Positions 56,365-64,000 of a stretch of DNA of 64,000 nt are shown here, piece after piece. Under the pieces are notes generated by a model. It did not search any database. It was not told the DNA's origin and saw nothing but the letters and a program-made list of their open reading frames with translations. The stretch spans positions 1 to 64,000 of the forward strand of contig JAEZZA010000018.1 of NCBI GenBank assembly GCA_023442525.1, given 5' to 3'. The translations under genes and the position numbers were made by a program. Source of the DNA: Bacteroidota bacterium. Its GTDB lineage: Bacteria > Bacteroidota > Bacteroidia > Bacteroidales > UBA10428. Every line of letters starts with the position of its first letter. Position 1 is the first letter of the stretch.

Positions 56365-57471
56365 TTATTGTAACCTTTCCCTGAATCGTACAGCACTAAT
56401 GGTCAGAAAGAACATCATCATACCTGCCAGTATCAGTGTTTCCTTCCAGATCTCTCCAATACCGGTTCCCTTGATCATTATACTCTTAATAATTATTATA
56501 AAATACTTGGGAGGCATCAGATTGCAGAGCCACTGAAGTACCAGGGGCATATTCTCTATGGGAAATATGAATCCTGATAATAAAAGCGTTGGAAGTAACA
56601 GCGCGAATGCTGCGAAAAACATCGCTACAACCTGAGTATTTGTCAATGTGGATATCATTATTCCAAGCGATAAGGCCAGTGTAATGAAAAGAACGGCTTC
56701 TGTAAACAGTAGTACCAGGCTGCCTCTTATCGGCAAACCGAATATGTAATATCCCATCAAAATAATTATGGCGGCGTTGATAAAAGATAGAAGTATGTAG
56801 GGAGTGACTTTACCGGCGATAATTTGTACAGGTAACAATGGCGATACCAGCAATGCTTCCATGGTACCCGTTTCTTTTTCCCTGGTAATTGAAATAGATG
56901 TCATCATAGCCGATACCAGCATCAAAACGAGGGCCATGGTACCCGGGACAAACATGAACGCGCTCTTCAGATCAGCATTGTACATCATTCTTACTGGTGA
57001 GGCAATTATCAGTGGAACAGTTCTTTCCTTATTGATTTCCTGTAAATACGAGTAAAAAACAGCCCGGGTAAAGTTTACAATCATTGTTGCCGAATTGGGA
57101 TCTGAAGCATCAGCCAGTAACTGAACATCAGCTCTCTTCTCTTTTTCGAGCTTTTCGGCAAAATTCTCACCGAAAATTACTATTTCACGGATCTTGCCTT
57201 CTTTGAATATGGCATCTGCCTGATGATCCGATGAAAGATACCGGTCGATTATGAAAAATCCTGATGACTGCAATCGCTGTGTAAGTTCGACAGTCACCGG
57301 ATCCTTCGACTTATCAAGAATGCCAATTCGTACATCTTCAATTTCATTGCGGATAACAAAGCCAAAAATGAGTATTTGGGCAATGGGTATGCCAAAAAGT
57401 ACAATCAGGGTTTTCATATCCCTGAAAATGTGGATAAATTCCTTTTTTACAAATCCCAGATACTCTTTCAT
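56365..57471 (-). CDS. ABC-2 permease of efflux operon (first)
   Basis: 368 residues with the same architecture: helix, periplasmic domain and five C-terminal helices, with K-K-E-F-I-H-I-F-R-D and E-K-E-T-G-T-M-E-A-L-L-V-S-P. It starts 1 base after the ATPase gene. Two related but unequal permeases (YbhS/YbhR-type) suggest a heterodimer. Confidence 0.9.
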   Translation of the reverse strand: MKEYLGFVKKEFIHIFRDMKTLIVLFGIPIAQILIFGFVIRNEIEDVRIGILDKSKDPVTVELTQRLQSSGFFIIDRYLSSDHQADAIFKEGKIREIVIFGENFAEKLEKEKRADVQLLADASDPNSATMIVNFTRAVFYSYLQEINKERTVPLIIASPVRMMYNADLKSAFMFVPGTMALVLMLVSAMMTSISITREKETGTMEALLVSPLLPVQIIAGKVTPYILLSFINAAIIILMGYYIFGLPIRGSLVLLFTEAVLFITLALSLGIMISTLTNTQVVAMFFAAFALLLPTLLLSGFIFPIENMPLVLQWLCNLMPPKYFIIIIKSIMIKGTGIGEIWKETLILAGMMMFFLTISAVRFRERLQ

Positions 57472-57472
57472 C

Positions 57473-58198
57473 CTATTTCCTGGCTATATTTAAGAAAACA
57501 TCATCCATACTTTCTGCATGATACATTCGCTTCAGATTGTCGGGCGTGTCCAGCGCTTCAATACGGCCGTCATTCATAATGGACACCCGCTCACAATACT
57601 CTGCCTCATCCATGTAATGAGTGGTAACAAAAACAGTAGTTCCATTTGCTGCCGTATAATAGATATATTCCCAGAACTGCCGCCGGGTGAGAGGATCAAC
57701 ACCGCCTGTCGGTTCGTCAAGGAATACAATCCGGGGTTCGTGAAAAAGGGCCACTGAAAAAGCTACTTTCTGTCGCCAACCTAAAGGAATGTCTTTCACA
57801 AGCGTATCTGCTATGTCTTCCATGTTCAAATCGCTTATCAGCTTAGCTGTTTTGGTTCGTATAGTCTGGGTTGATAAACCATAAATGCCCCCGTAAAAGC
57901 TGATATTCTCAAGTATGGTAAGATCTTCGTATAGCGAAAACTTCTGGCTCATGTATCCGATGTTCCTTTTGATCTGCTCACGCTGGGTATATACATCAAA
58001 ACCGGCAATACTGATTTCACCCGAAGTTGGAAACGAGAGGCCGCAAAGTATCCTGATGGCTGTTGTTTTCCCGGCTCCATTGGCTCCCAGAAAACCAAAT
58101 ATCTCTCCCTCGTTGACTTCAAAGCTCAGGTTATCATTTGCCACAAAATCCCCGAACTTCTTAACCATGTTCCGAACTGTAATAATCGGCTTTCTCAT
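57473..58198 (-). CDS. ABC exporter ATPase (second)
   Basis: 241 residues from ATG at 58198; a GTG three codons upstream is the alternative. Walker A GANGAGKTT, Q-loop, Walker B VFLDEPTGGVDP and switch His in T-T-H-Y-M-D-E-A-E. The signature is D-I-P-L-G-W-R-Q-K-V-A, a variant of LSGGQ known from the second half of YbhF. With its partner at 58243 it corresponds to a split YbhF. Confidence 0.93.
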   Translation of the reverse strand: MRKPIITVRNMVKKFGDFVANDNLSFEVNEGEIFGFLGANGAGKTTAIRILCGLSFPTSGEISIAGFDVYTQREQIKRNIGYMSQKFSLYEDLTILENISFYGGIYGLSTQTIRTKTAKLISDLNMEDIADTLVKDIPLGWRQKVAFSVALFHEPRIVFLDEPTGGVDPLTRRQFWEYIYYTAANGTTVFVTTHYMDEAEYCERVSIMNDGRIEALDTPDNLKRMYHAESMDDVFLNIARK

Positions 58199-58204
58199 TT
58201 TATT

Positions 58205-58245
58205 CACATATTAGCACATTAGCACAATGGCACATTGGCATATTA
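58205..58245. repeat. CACATTAGCACAATGG word repeat inside the efflux operon
   Basis: Near-tandem words (ACATATTAGC, ACATTAGCAC, AATGGCACATTGGCATATTA) occupy the whole gap between the two ATPase genes and just touch the stop codon of the first. Low complexity and no coding role. Confidence 0.65.
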
Positions 58246-59139
58246 AATTACAGCCTCAATAAAACAATCCTCAAAATGGGGCTGAATACGGAAGATCCGC
58301 AATTCGGGTAGTCCTTCCGATTCAGCCTTTTTAATCAGCCAGTTTTCGTCTCTGTCCATATCAAGCACCACATGAATGGTACGCCCGAAAAGATAAGCCC
58401 TTCGAACTCCGTCGAAATCCCTGAGTTTATTCAATACCAGGGGCATATTTGATGTTTTCACACCAAGAAGAGGATATTTGAATCCCTCAAGGACAGCCGC
58501 AGGCGAATCTTCCCTCACCACTCTTCCATGCTGCATAAGACCTACATGATCGCATTTAGATGCTTCATCCATGTAAGGTGTGGATACCAGGATAGTCATT
58601 CCGTTATCGCGAAGCAGATACAGTGTTTCCCAGAATTCCTTTCGTGAAACGGCGTCAACCCCGGTAGTCGGCTCATCAAGCACAAGTATTTCCGGATTAT
58701 GAATGAGTGCGCAACACAAAGCCAGCTTTTGCTTCATACCGCCTGAAAGTCTTCCTGCAAGCCTGTCTCTGAAAGGTTCAAGCAATGAAAAGACAGGCCG
58801 GATTATTTCATAGTTCTTTTCAACGGTTGTACCGAATATGGTTGCATAAAAATTCAGATTCTCCATTACGGTGAGATCAGGATATAAAGAAAACCGCCCG
58901 GGCATATATCCCGTGAATTTCCGTATCGAACGGAAATCTTTCACGGTATCCTTCCCAAATACCGTAGCCTTTCCTGAATCTGGTATGAGCAGGGTGGTAA
59001 TAATCCGGAATAAAGTGGTCTTCCCTGCCCCGTCAGGACCAATAAGTCCGAACAGCTTACCCTTGGGTATTTTAAGAGAAACACCTTTCAATGCCTCTAC
59101 CTGACCGTATGATTTGGATATGTTGGTTAATTCAATCAT
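58243..59139 (-). CDS. ABC exporter ATPase (first)
   Basis: 298 residues. Walker A GPDGAGKTT (Asp in place of the usual Asn/Ser), intact signature RLSGGMKQKLALC, Walker B ILVLDEPTTGVD, and a switch loop V-S-T-P-Y-M-D-E-A-S in which the catalytic switch His position is Pro/Tyr. A C-terminal extension of about 80 residues resembles the regulatory end of drug-efflux ATPases. The paired ATPase has the reverse pattern, a degenerate signature with an intact switch His, so the two may form an asymmetric heterodimer. Confidence 0.93.
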   Translation of the reverse strand: MIELTNISKSYGQVEALKGVSLKIPKGKLFGLIGPDGAGKTTLFRIITTLLIPDSGKATVFGKDTVKDFRSIRKFTGYMPGRFSLYPDLTVMENLNFYATIFGTTVEKNYEIIRPVFSLLEPFRDRLAGRLSGGMKQKLALCCALIHNPEILVLDEPTTGVDAVSRKEFWETLYLLRDNGMTILVSTPYMDEASKCDHVGLMQHGRVVREDSPAAVLEGFKYPLLGVKTSNMPLVLNKLRDFDGVRRAYLFGRTIHVVLDMDRDENWLIKKAESEGLPELRIFRIQPHFEDCFIEAVI

Positions 59140-59142
59140 TCA

Positions 59143-59186
59143 CTGGATGCTGGATGCTGGATAATAGATACTGGATACTAGATGCT
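59143..59186. repeat. CTGGATGCTGGATGC repeat between ATPase and HlyD genes
   Basis: Repeated CTGGAT[GA][CA]T words fill the gap and run into the stop codon of the HlyD gene (TAG at 59185-59187 on the - strand). The same family, in complement, occurs at 46817-46852. Confidence 0.7.
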
Positions 59187-60087
59187 ACGGGGCTTTATGC
59201 CATGAAACTTCACCTGGCATACCTATTTTCAGTCGGCCGTCGTTCTTTACCCGTATTTTAACAGCATACACCAGGTTCACACGCTCTTCACGGGTTTGAA
59301 TGATCTTGGGTGTAAATTCAGCCTGTGAGGATATCCATGCTATGGTGCCCTTAATGGACTGAATGGTTTTATCGGGACCGTCAATCTGTACGTCCACTGA
59401 ATCACCGATTGCTATAGATGAAAGCTGAGACCCGCTTACATACACCCTTAGTTCCATTTCATCCAGATTGGCAACTTTATACAAGGCCTTCCCCGGTGAA
59501 ATCAACTCGCCCTGATCGGCGTATTTTTCAAGAATAGTACCTGAAACCGGACTTACAACCCTGCATTTTCCGAGCAAATTATCTGCCTCGGCCAACTGGG
59601 CTTGGAGTACGGCCAGTTCTCCGGCTATGATCTTCTTCTGACTGCGGATAGCTTCTGTCTGCGAATCAAGTACCCTGAGTTTACCGGTAATGTCGTCCCA
59701 TTGCTGCTCAGTAGCCGCATTTTCTTTCAGCAGTTTTTCGATCCTGATGACTTCTTTTTCCAGATTTGCCCTCTGTTCGTCCTGTACTTTCAACTGCAGG
59801 TCAATATTATTCAACCGGGAACCGATTACTCCTTTCTGAGCAAGCAATTGCTGTTTCTTTAGCCAGGCAGATGTCGAATCAATCAGTCCAAGCAACTGTC
59901 CGCTGTCCACCTTGCTGCCCTCCCTGATATCTGATTTTAGAAGTGTTCCCTGAACCTGTGCGGATACAATGATTTCTACCGATTCAAAGTTGCCATAGGC
60001 ATCAGGTTCAGAGTTACCTGACCGGCACGAATAAATGGCGGCAATCAGGACTATCCATATAAACCAGTGATGAGTTTTCGATGTCAT
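59185..60087 (-). CDS. HlyD-type membrane-fusion lipoprotein
   Basis: 300 residues. Lipobox IYSC (Cys21) or a membrane anchor. Barrel-sandwich halves surround a coiled-coil hairpin (about 80-155): V-Q-G-T-L-L-K-S-D-I-R-E-G-S-K-V near 47-62 and V-V-S-P-V-S-G-T-I-L-E-K near 175-186; a beta-barrel domain closes it. It bridges the inner-membrane ABC complex and the TolC-like channel, like YbhG. Confidence 0.92.
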   Translation of the reverse strand: MTSKTHHWFIWIVLIAAIYSCRSGNSEPDAYGNFESVEIIVSAQVQGTLLKSDIREGSKVDSGQLLGLIDSTSAWLKKQQLLAQKGVIGSRLNNIDLQLKVQDEQRANLEKEVIRIEKLLKENAATEQQWDDITGKLRVLDSQTEAIRSQKKIIAGELAVLQAQLAEADNLLGKCRVVSPVSGTILEKYADQGELISPGKALYKVANLDEMELRVYVSGSQLSSIAIGDSVDVQIDGPDKTIQSIKGTIAWISSQAEFTPKIIQTREERVNLVYAVKIRVKNDGRLKIGMPGEVSWHKAP

Positions 60088-60104
60088 ACAACCATTATTA
60101 AGAT

Positions 60105-61382
60105 TTAATATATTAGTTTCCCCTGTATCATTACCCGGTCATATTCGGCCTGCCGTTTGAGTATCAAATGGCTTTCGAGTTGCAGCCTTGCCTGTAATTC
60201 TGCATTCATATCTTCAAGATAATCTGATGACGTTATGATGCCATTGTTCAATCGTGAAAGGCTGATCTGAGCAATGTTCTTTCGTAAATCAAGGATCTTC
60301 AGATCGTGCTGAATAAGCGAATCGTATTTTTCGATCAAGACCTGCTGAGTTTCAATTTGTATCTGAATCTGATCGTTAAAGGTTTTTTTCCGGATATCTA
60401 CAATTTCCTTCTGCGATTCCAGTATTTTTAATTGTCGTTTATTATCCCCGTAATTCAGAAAATTCCACTTCATACCGGCACCTATTGTATAAAACGTATG
60501 GAAATCCCTGCTCAGCATATTATATCCGGGCCGACCATATGCCAGCTGAGAAAAAGCAAAAACCTTCGGCAAATTACCCTTTGCCACAAGTTTCCCGTTT
60601 AGTTCGAGATTTTCCGACTGGTTCCCGAACATCATAATCTCAGGTCTTACTTTGTTTTCATCTGACAGAGGTAATTGCGGAACAACAAAAACGGAATTTT
60701 CAGTGAACAGGGTATCGGTAAGTATTGACAATGTTTTGATAAGCTGCTTTTTAAGCATTCTTAATCCGGTAATTTTTTGCATGGTGGAAATCTCTCCGGC
60801 TTCCATGGCCAACAGATTGTCGGCTTGCAATACACCGTTGTTCACGCCCGACCGGACAGCATCTTTCCTTGCCCTGAGAAGTTCGAGCGACGATTTGTAG
60901 ATCTGCGAACTGTTCTGAACCTGTATGAGTGCAAAAAAAACCTGACTTACCTGTGATTGCAGGGCATGGATCTCTGCATCGTTCTGCAGGATACTACCCT
61001 CGTAATTCTTTCTTTCAATATCCTTCAATGTTTTTGTAATTCCGCCGTCGAATATCTGTTGATTGATTTCAGCCCAGATTTTGTACTGATCGGGTGGCAA
61101 CGAAGGAATTTCACCCGGATAGTTTTGTAACAGGTCGGAAAATTCAATCGTTTCGGAATTATATAAGGCCTGGGCGTTCACTCCTACCGAAGGATACCAG
61201 TTGGTACTTAAATTCCTCACCTTGTATTCGGCTATGTTCCCTGCAATCTGCCTTTGACGGATTATCGTACTCTTTTCCGTAATTCTTTCCAGACAACTTT
61301 GCAGTACTACCGTATCCGGATCATTACCTTTGGATACCGCCAGACAAAAGATGCCTACAGCAATAAGATATAGCTTTTTCAT
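60105..61382 (-). CDS. TolC-family outer-membrane efflux protein
   Basis: 425 residues. Signal peptide to about residue 19, then two repeats of long helical hairpins and short barrel strands with the family's A-x-L-x-x-x-x-x-S-x-E-x pattern (Y-N-S-E-T-I-E-F-S-D-L near 70 and the C-terminal I-S-L-S-R-L-N-N-G-I-I-T-S-S-D-Y-L-E). It forms the outer channel of the exporter. Its start overlaps the tetR stop by four bases. Confidence 0.92.
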   Translation of the reverse strand: MKKLYLIAVGIFCLAVSKGNDPDTVVLQSCLERITEKSTIIRQRQIAGNIAEYKVRNLSTNWYPSVGVNAQALYNSETIEFSDLLQNYPGEIPSLPPDQYKIWAEINQQIFDGGITKTLKDIERKNYEGSILQNDAEIHALQSQVSQVFFALIQVQNSSQIYKSSLELLRARKDAVRSGVNNGVLQADNLLAMEAGEISTMQKITGLRMLKKQLIKTLSILTDTLFTENSVFVVPQLPLSDENKVRPEIMMFGNQSENLELNGKLVAKGNLPKVFAFSQLAYGRPGYNMLSRDFHTFYTIGAGMKWNFLNYGDNKRQLKILESQKEIVDIRKKTFNDQIQIQIETQQVLIEKYDSLIQHDLKILDLRKNIAQISLSRLNNGIITSSDYLEDMNAELQARLQLESHLILKRQAEYDRVMIQGKLIY

Positions 61383-61990
61383 AACTTAACAGATGCAATT
61401 ATAAATTCGGTTACCTGCTTTTTACGTTCAACCAGGAACTGGTCATATTCTTCGGATTTGTTGTCGAACAGAACCCTTTGTACCAGAGGTCGTGCAATTA
61501 TGGGGAATACACAAAGCGCAATCACATTTACTAAAAGGTGTTTCGGATCAATTGGTCTGATTTCACCCTTAATTACCGACTCATTCAATTGCTTAATAAT
61601 AAATTCAAGGTTTATGCCGGCATCTTTCATTATTAGCGCAAGACCTTCAGGATTCCGGTTCATTTCGTGCAATATAAACGCGGGGATCATCGGGTTCTCT
61701 TTCAAGAGATTTATATATTCAGAAACTATTTTTTCAATTTTCTGAAATATAGTGTCGTCCGATGAAAAGATTTCTTTAAGCTGAGGCAATACATAACTGA
61801 AGGCATATTTCAGAACGGTACCAAAGAGTTTTTCCTTCGTACGGAAATAGTAATGAAGCAGTGATTTATTGATTCCTGCCTCATCGGCAATCTGCTGCAT
61901 GGTTGTCCCGTCAAGCCCGCTTCGTAAAAAGACTTTCTTTGCTGCATCCAGTATTCTGACCTCTGTAGATTCCGACCGATCTTTAACCAT
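61379..61990 (-). CDS. TetR-family repressor of the efflux operon
   Basis: 203 residues. N-terminal HTH (about 9-55) with T-M-Q-Q-I-A-D-E-A-G-I-N-K-S-L-L-H-Y-Y-F; the ligand-binding helical domain follows, similar to the CecR/YbiH type. As first gene of its operon with a palindrome over the -7 box, it is expected to repress itself and the efflux genes until an inducer binds. Confidence 0.92.
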   Translation of the reverse strand: MVKDRSESTEVRILDAAKKVFLRSGLDGTTMQQIADEAGINKSLLHYYFRTKEKLFGTVLKYAFSYVLPQLKEIFSSDDTIFQKIEKIVSEYINLLKENPMIPAFILHEMNRNPEGLALIMKDAGINLEFIIKQLNESVIKGEIRPIDPKHLLVNVIALCVFPIIARPLVQRVLFDNKSEEYDQFLVERKKQVTEFIIASVKL

Positions 61991-62007
61991 TTGATTTAAC
62001 TATTAAG

Positions 62008-62025
62008 TTTAACCAATTGGTCAAA
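62008..62025. promoter_or_regulatory. TetR operator palindrome
   Basis: TTTAACCAATTGGTCAAA is an 18-base palindrome with one mismatched pair around AACCAATTGGT, starting 18 bases upstream of the tetR start. A second CAATTGGTCC half-site occurs at 62040-62049. Position and symmetry fit an autoregulatory TetR operator. Confidence 0.65.
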
Positions 62026-62029
62026 GATA
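62022..62029 (-). promoter_or_regulatory. Bacteroidota -7 box for the tetR-efflux operon
   Basis: TATCTTTG on the - strand matches TAnnTTTG exactly and overlaps the operator palindrome by four bases, so repressor binding would block polymerase. Confidence 0.55.
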
Positions 62030-62143
62030 AGTGAATTTTCAATTGGTCCGTTTTTTGTAAATGATTTTAACAGTTTTTTAAAACATTTTTTTAACGAATA
62101 CCGTAATTTAGACCAGTTCAAATTAATCAAATAACTGACCTTT

Positions 62144-62548
62144 ATGAAAGCACAAAGAATACTGACATCGCTTTTTGTTATGGCTATTGTTATGTGTTTT
62201 GCACCTGCTGTAAATGCCCAGGATGCAAATAAAGCCGGAGCTTCAATTGAATGGAAGGCAACTACAATCGACATGGGCAAGATCGAACAGGGCAAACCGG
62301 TTACTGTTGAATTTGAATTCACCAACCCGAGCATGGTTCCTCTTATTATTAACTCAGTCAGGCCGGCTTGCGGATGCACTGCAGCAGATTATCCAAAAGA
62401 GCCCATTGTACCGGGCAAATCGGGCATTATTAAACTTACCTACAATGCTGCTTCAACAGGTCCGTTTACCAAAAGTACCACTGTAACCACCAACGCTGCT
62501 GAAGGCAATACTGTTCTGGTTATTAAGGGTGAAGTGGTTAAGAATTAA
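62144..62548 (+). CDS. DUF1573 secreted protein
   Basis: 134 residues. Signal peptide ends at N-A-Q (residue 26). A single Ig-like DUF1573 domain has D-M-G-K-I-E-Q-G-K-P-V-T-V-E-F-E-F-T-N and the hallmark V-R-P-A-C-G-C-T. Function of the family is unknown; it is common and often highly expressed in Bacteroidota. It stands alone before the LOG-family gene. Confidence 0.93.
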   Translation: MKAQRILTSLFVMAIVMCFAPAVNAQDANKAGASIEWKATTIDMGKIEQGKPVTVEFEFTNPSMVPLIINSVRPACGCTAADYPKEPIVPGKSGIIKLTYNAASTGPFTKSTTVTTNAAEGNTVLVIKGEVVKN

Positions 62549-62596
62549 CAGCTGGTTAAGCATCCAGCCCGGGTTATTTTTATTTCAAAAGTTATT

Positions 62597-63166
62597 TTGA
62601 AAGAAGTTAAGAGTTTAGCTGTATTCTGTGGATCTTCCGCTACAAGCGATCAGGCAATCATTACTGACAGCCTCAATCTTGCACGACAATTATGTGCCAA
62701 AGGTATCCGGCTTGTTTACGGCGGAGGAAATGTGGGTTTAATGGGACTGATAGCAGATGAAATGCTTAACCATAAAGGAGAAGTTATTGGTGTAATTCCC
62801 GAAAAGCTTGTAGGTATTGAAGTGGCGCACCGGGGATTGACAGAGTTGCATGTTGTAAGTGGGATGCATGAACGAAAGGCACTGATGGCCGGCTTTGCTG
62901 ATGGTTTTATAATTCTTCCGGGCGGTATAGGCACTATGGAAGAGTTTTTTGAAATTTTTACCTGGAAACAGCTTGGTTATCACGACAAGCCTGTGGCCAT
63001 TGTCAATATCAATTCATTTTACAAGCCCCTGCTTGATTTTCTGCATAGCATGGCAGATCGTGGTTTTGTCGCCCCCGGCGTAATTGACCAATTAATTATT
63101 GAACCCGATTCGGAAAGGGTGCTGGAGAGGATGCTGGACGTCGCAGGAATGAAACGCGAAGCATGA
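62597..63166 (+). CDS. LOG-family nucleotide phosphoribohydrolase
   Basis: 189 residues starting with TTG (no in-frame ATG precedes the K-S-L-A-V-F-C-G-S-S strand). LOG/TIGR00730 motifs: V-F-C-G-S-S, V-Y-G-G-G-N-V-G-L-M-G, M-H-E-R-K and the catalytic PGGIGTMEE. Family members cleave cytokinin-type or other nucleoside monophosphates to base plus ribose phosphate; the physiological substrate here is unknown. The last six codons (G-M-K-R-E-A, stop) lie in a copy of the intergenic repeat at 63149-63178, so the C-terminus seems to derive from inserted repeat DNA. Confidence 0.93.
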   Translation: MKEVKSLAVFCGSSATSDQAIITDSLNLARQLCAKGIRLVYGGGNVGLMGLIADEMLNHKGEVIGVIPEKLVGIEVAHRGLTELHVVSGMHERKALMAGFADGFIILPGGIGTMEEFFEIFTWKQLGYHDKPVAIVNINSFYKPLLDFLHSMADRGFVAPGVIDQLIIEPDSERVLERMLDVAGMKREA

Positions 63167-63178
63167 AACACCGAAGGC
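63149..63178. repeat. Inverse copy of the GCCTTCGGCGTTTCATGC repeat
   Basis: ATGAAACGCG-AAGCATGAAA-CACCGAAGGC matches the complement of 46777-46806 at 29 of 30 bases. It spans the stop codon of the LOG-family gene. Confidence 0.8.
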
Positions 63179-63183
63179 TTTGG

Positions 63184-63623
63184 TTATTCAATCCTGAAAT
63201 TAATCCTGAACAATATGGTGTCAATTCTTATTGACGGTATATCCCAGGCTCGGTCAAAAACAAAATTGCTTTTGAAAGTAGTATAGTAATCACCCTTTGG
63301 CAAAGGTTCGCGATATGTGTTTTCGTAAGTGCATTTACTCCAAAACCACCTCTCACTATCATCTATCCGCGGTATGTAATTTGTGTATCCATTCCTTTCC
63401 CGAAACGAAAAGGAATATCAAGACCTTCATTTTGCTCATCCTCTTCAATTAATTTTTGAGCATTAAAAGCAGGTAACACTTTTATGCTACTTGCTTCGGG
63501 ATGATCTTTGATCAGTTTGACCTGATCAAATGCATCCCCGTCGGGGAAGAATCTTGTCTCTACCTGCCCGTTTATGGCTTGCAGAAAAAAGATAAGGAAG
63601 AATAAGGGAACTGTTCTTTTCAT
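63184..63623 (-). pseudogene. Broken secreted-protein remnant in two frames
   Basis: The 5' part (63363-63623) is an 86-residue frame with a good signal peptide (cleavage after INGQ) and a propeptide-like R-F-F-P-D-G-D-A-F ... D-I-P-F-R-F-G-K-G-M sequence, like the start of large T9SS proteases, then a sudden stop. A second frame (63184-63417) without any ATG overlaps it by 55 bases and encodes plausible beta-rich protein (S-E-R-W-F-W-S-K-C-T-Y, G-D-Y-Y-T-T-F-K-S-N-F-V-F) ending in I-N-F-R-I-E. This fits a gene reduced by deletion and a frameshift. A short intact gene of 86 residues cannot be excluded. Confidence 0.5.
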
Positions 63624-64000
63624 AGCTCATGGTTTTTCAGGGTTCTGCAATTAGTTGATTGAAAATATCGGGTATTGAATTATGAAGCTTCAAAGAACAT
63701 GGATGATTTCCTACAGACTATCTTAAGCTAAAGTTAATAATTTTATTTAAAGAAACTTAGCCCTAATGGCATTTTTATTTCAATGATGAAAAACTGGAGG
63801 AAATGGTTGCGTAAAATATGGCATAGCCATCAGGTTAATACTGGTATCCAACTGCAGGAATAATCCCGTAGGGGTGAAATCTTTGTAGAAATGATATCAA
63901 TAATACCATTAAGCAGCGGAGCTGTGGAATAGAATAATCGACATATCGCCCCGACGGGGCTTATGTGTTTAATAAATAATCTACACTACAAAGATTCCGC
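63624..64000. other. Non-coding end of the window with repeat element
   Basis: No gene is seen. About 230 bases of ordinary AT-rich DNA are followed by a MITE-like repeat from about 63865. Any gene of which this is the flank lies beyond the window. Confidence 0.6.
63865..64000. repeat. MITE-like repeat with inverted ends
   Basis: AATCTTTGTAG (63878-63888) and its exact complement CTACAAAGATT (63986-63996) flank about 100 bases that include a 5-bp-stem hairpin GCCCC-GAC-GGGGC (63948-63960). The word CCCGTAGGGGTGAAATCTTTG precedes it. Similar 'TTTGTAGA' repeat families are widespread in Bacteroidota. It has no open frame and may extend past the window. Confidence 0.6.

Noticed and set aside
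61996..62379. 127-residue frame opposite DUF1573
   Set aside because: It crosses the operator/promoter region and the signal-peptide coding sequence of a clear gene on the other strand.

Overview
The window comes from a member of the Bacteroidota, most likely Bacteroidales/Marinilabiliales-like. The support is: type IX secretion (T9SS) signatures of both kinds (a type A C-terminal domain on a protease, a type B/CHU_C domain, and a PorP/SprF protein); the ExbB-ExbD-ExbD-TonB order with PstS-like and TPR genes; a BtuB-BtuG pair; DUF1573 and DUF2490 proteins; and several perfect Bacteroidota -7 boxes (TAnnTTTG) in front of genes. No tRNA, rRNA, CRISPR array, phage gene or transposase was recognised. 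Coding density is high; the few non-coding stretches are rich in short degenerate repeats.

Layout. (1) 1-529: non-coding, low-complexity repeats. (2) 530-13391 (+): a cell-surface cluster made of a 3231-residue four-module beta-helix-like protein, two related ~310-residue secreted proteins sharing its short C-terminal tail, and a T9SS type B protein. (3) 13388-22981: a sensory island with four histidine kinases (two with receiver domains), a stand-alone receiver, a Crp/Fnr regulator and a small secreted protein, followed by a PorP/SprF-family protein (23239-24267). (4) 24322-34307: phosphofructokinase, bacteriohemerythrin, DciA-like/RecF, PPK2, GyrB, a four-gene polyphosphate-type module (lipoprotein, VTC-domain polymerase, DUF4956, DUF2490), a glycosyltransferase and a small membrane protein. 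(5) 34325-46716 (-): a cobalamin-uptake locus headed by a cobalamin riboswitch (BtuB, BtuG-like propeller, BtuF/C/D-like ABC importer) with a T9SS trypsin-like protease and a 1219-residue TPR protein set inside it. (6) 46892-48883: LigA, ending at a clear hairpin terminator. (7) 48953-55027 (-): TonB energising operon (small membrane protein, PstS-like lipoprotein, TPR protein, ExbB, ExbD, ExbD, TonB). (8) 55239-61990 (-): TetR-controlled ABC-2/HlyD/TolC efflux operon of the YbhGFSR type, with a palindromic operator overlapping its -7 box. (9) 62144-64000: DUF1573 protein, LOG-family protein, a broken secreted-protein remnant, and a MITE-like repeat at the edge.

How the genes fit together: TonB/ExbBD would energise BtuB; BtuG-like and BtuB capture cobalamin and BtuFCD import it. 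The surface cluster and the protease depend on T9SS, of which only the PorP/SprF-like component is in this window. The strongest candidate for something undescribed is the surface cluster 530-13391, whose four consecutive secreted proteins share a PKD-like module, three of them also ending in a common P-x-T-[GS]-...-L-[PQ]-N tail.
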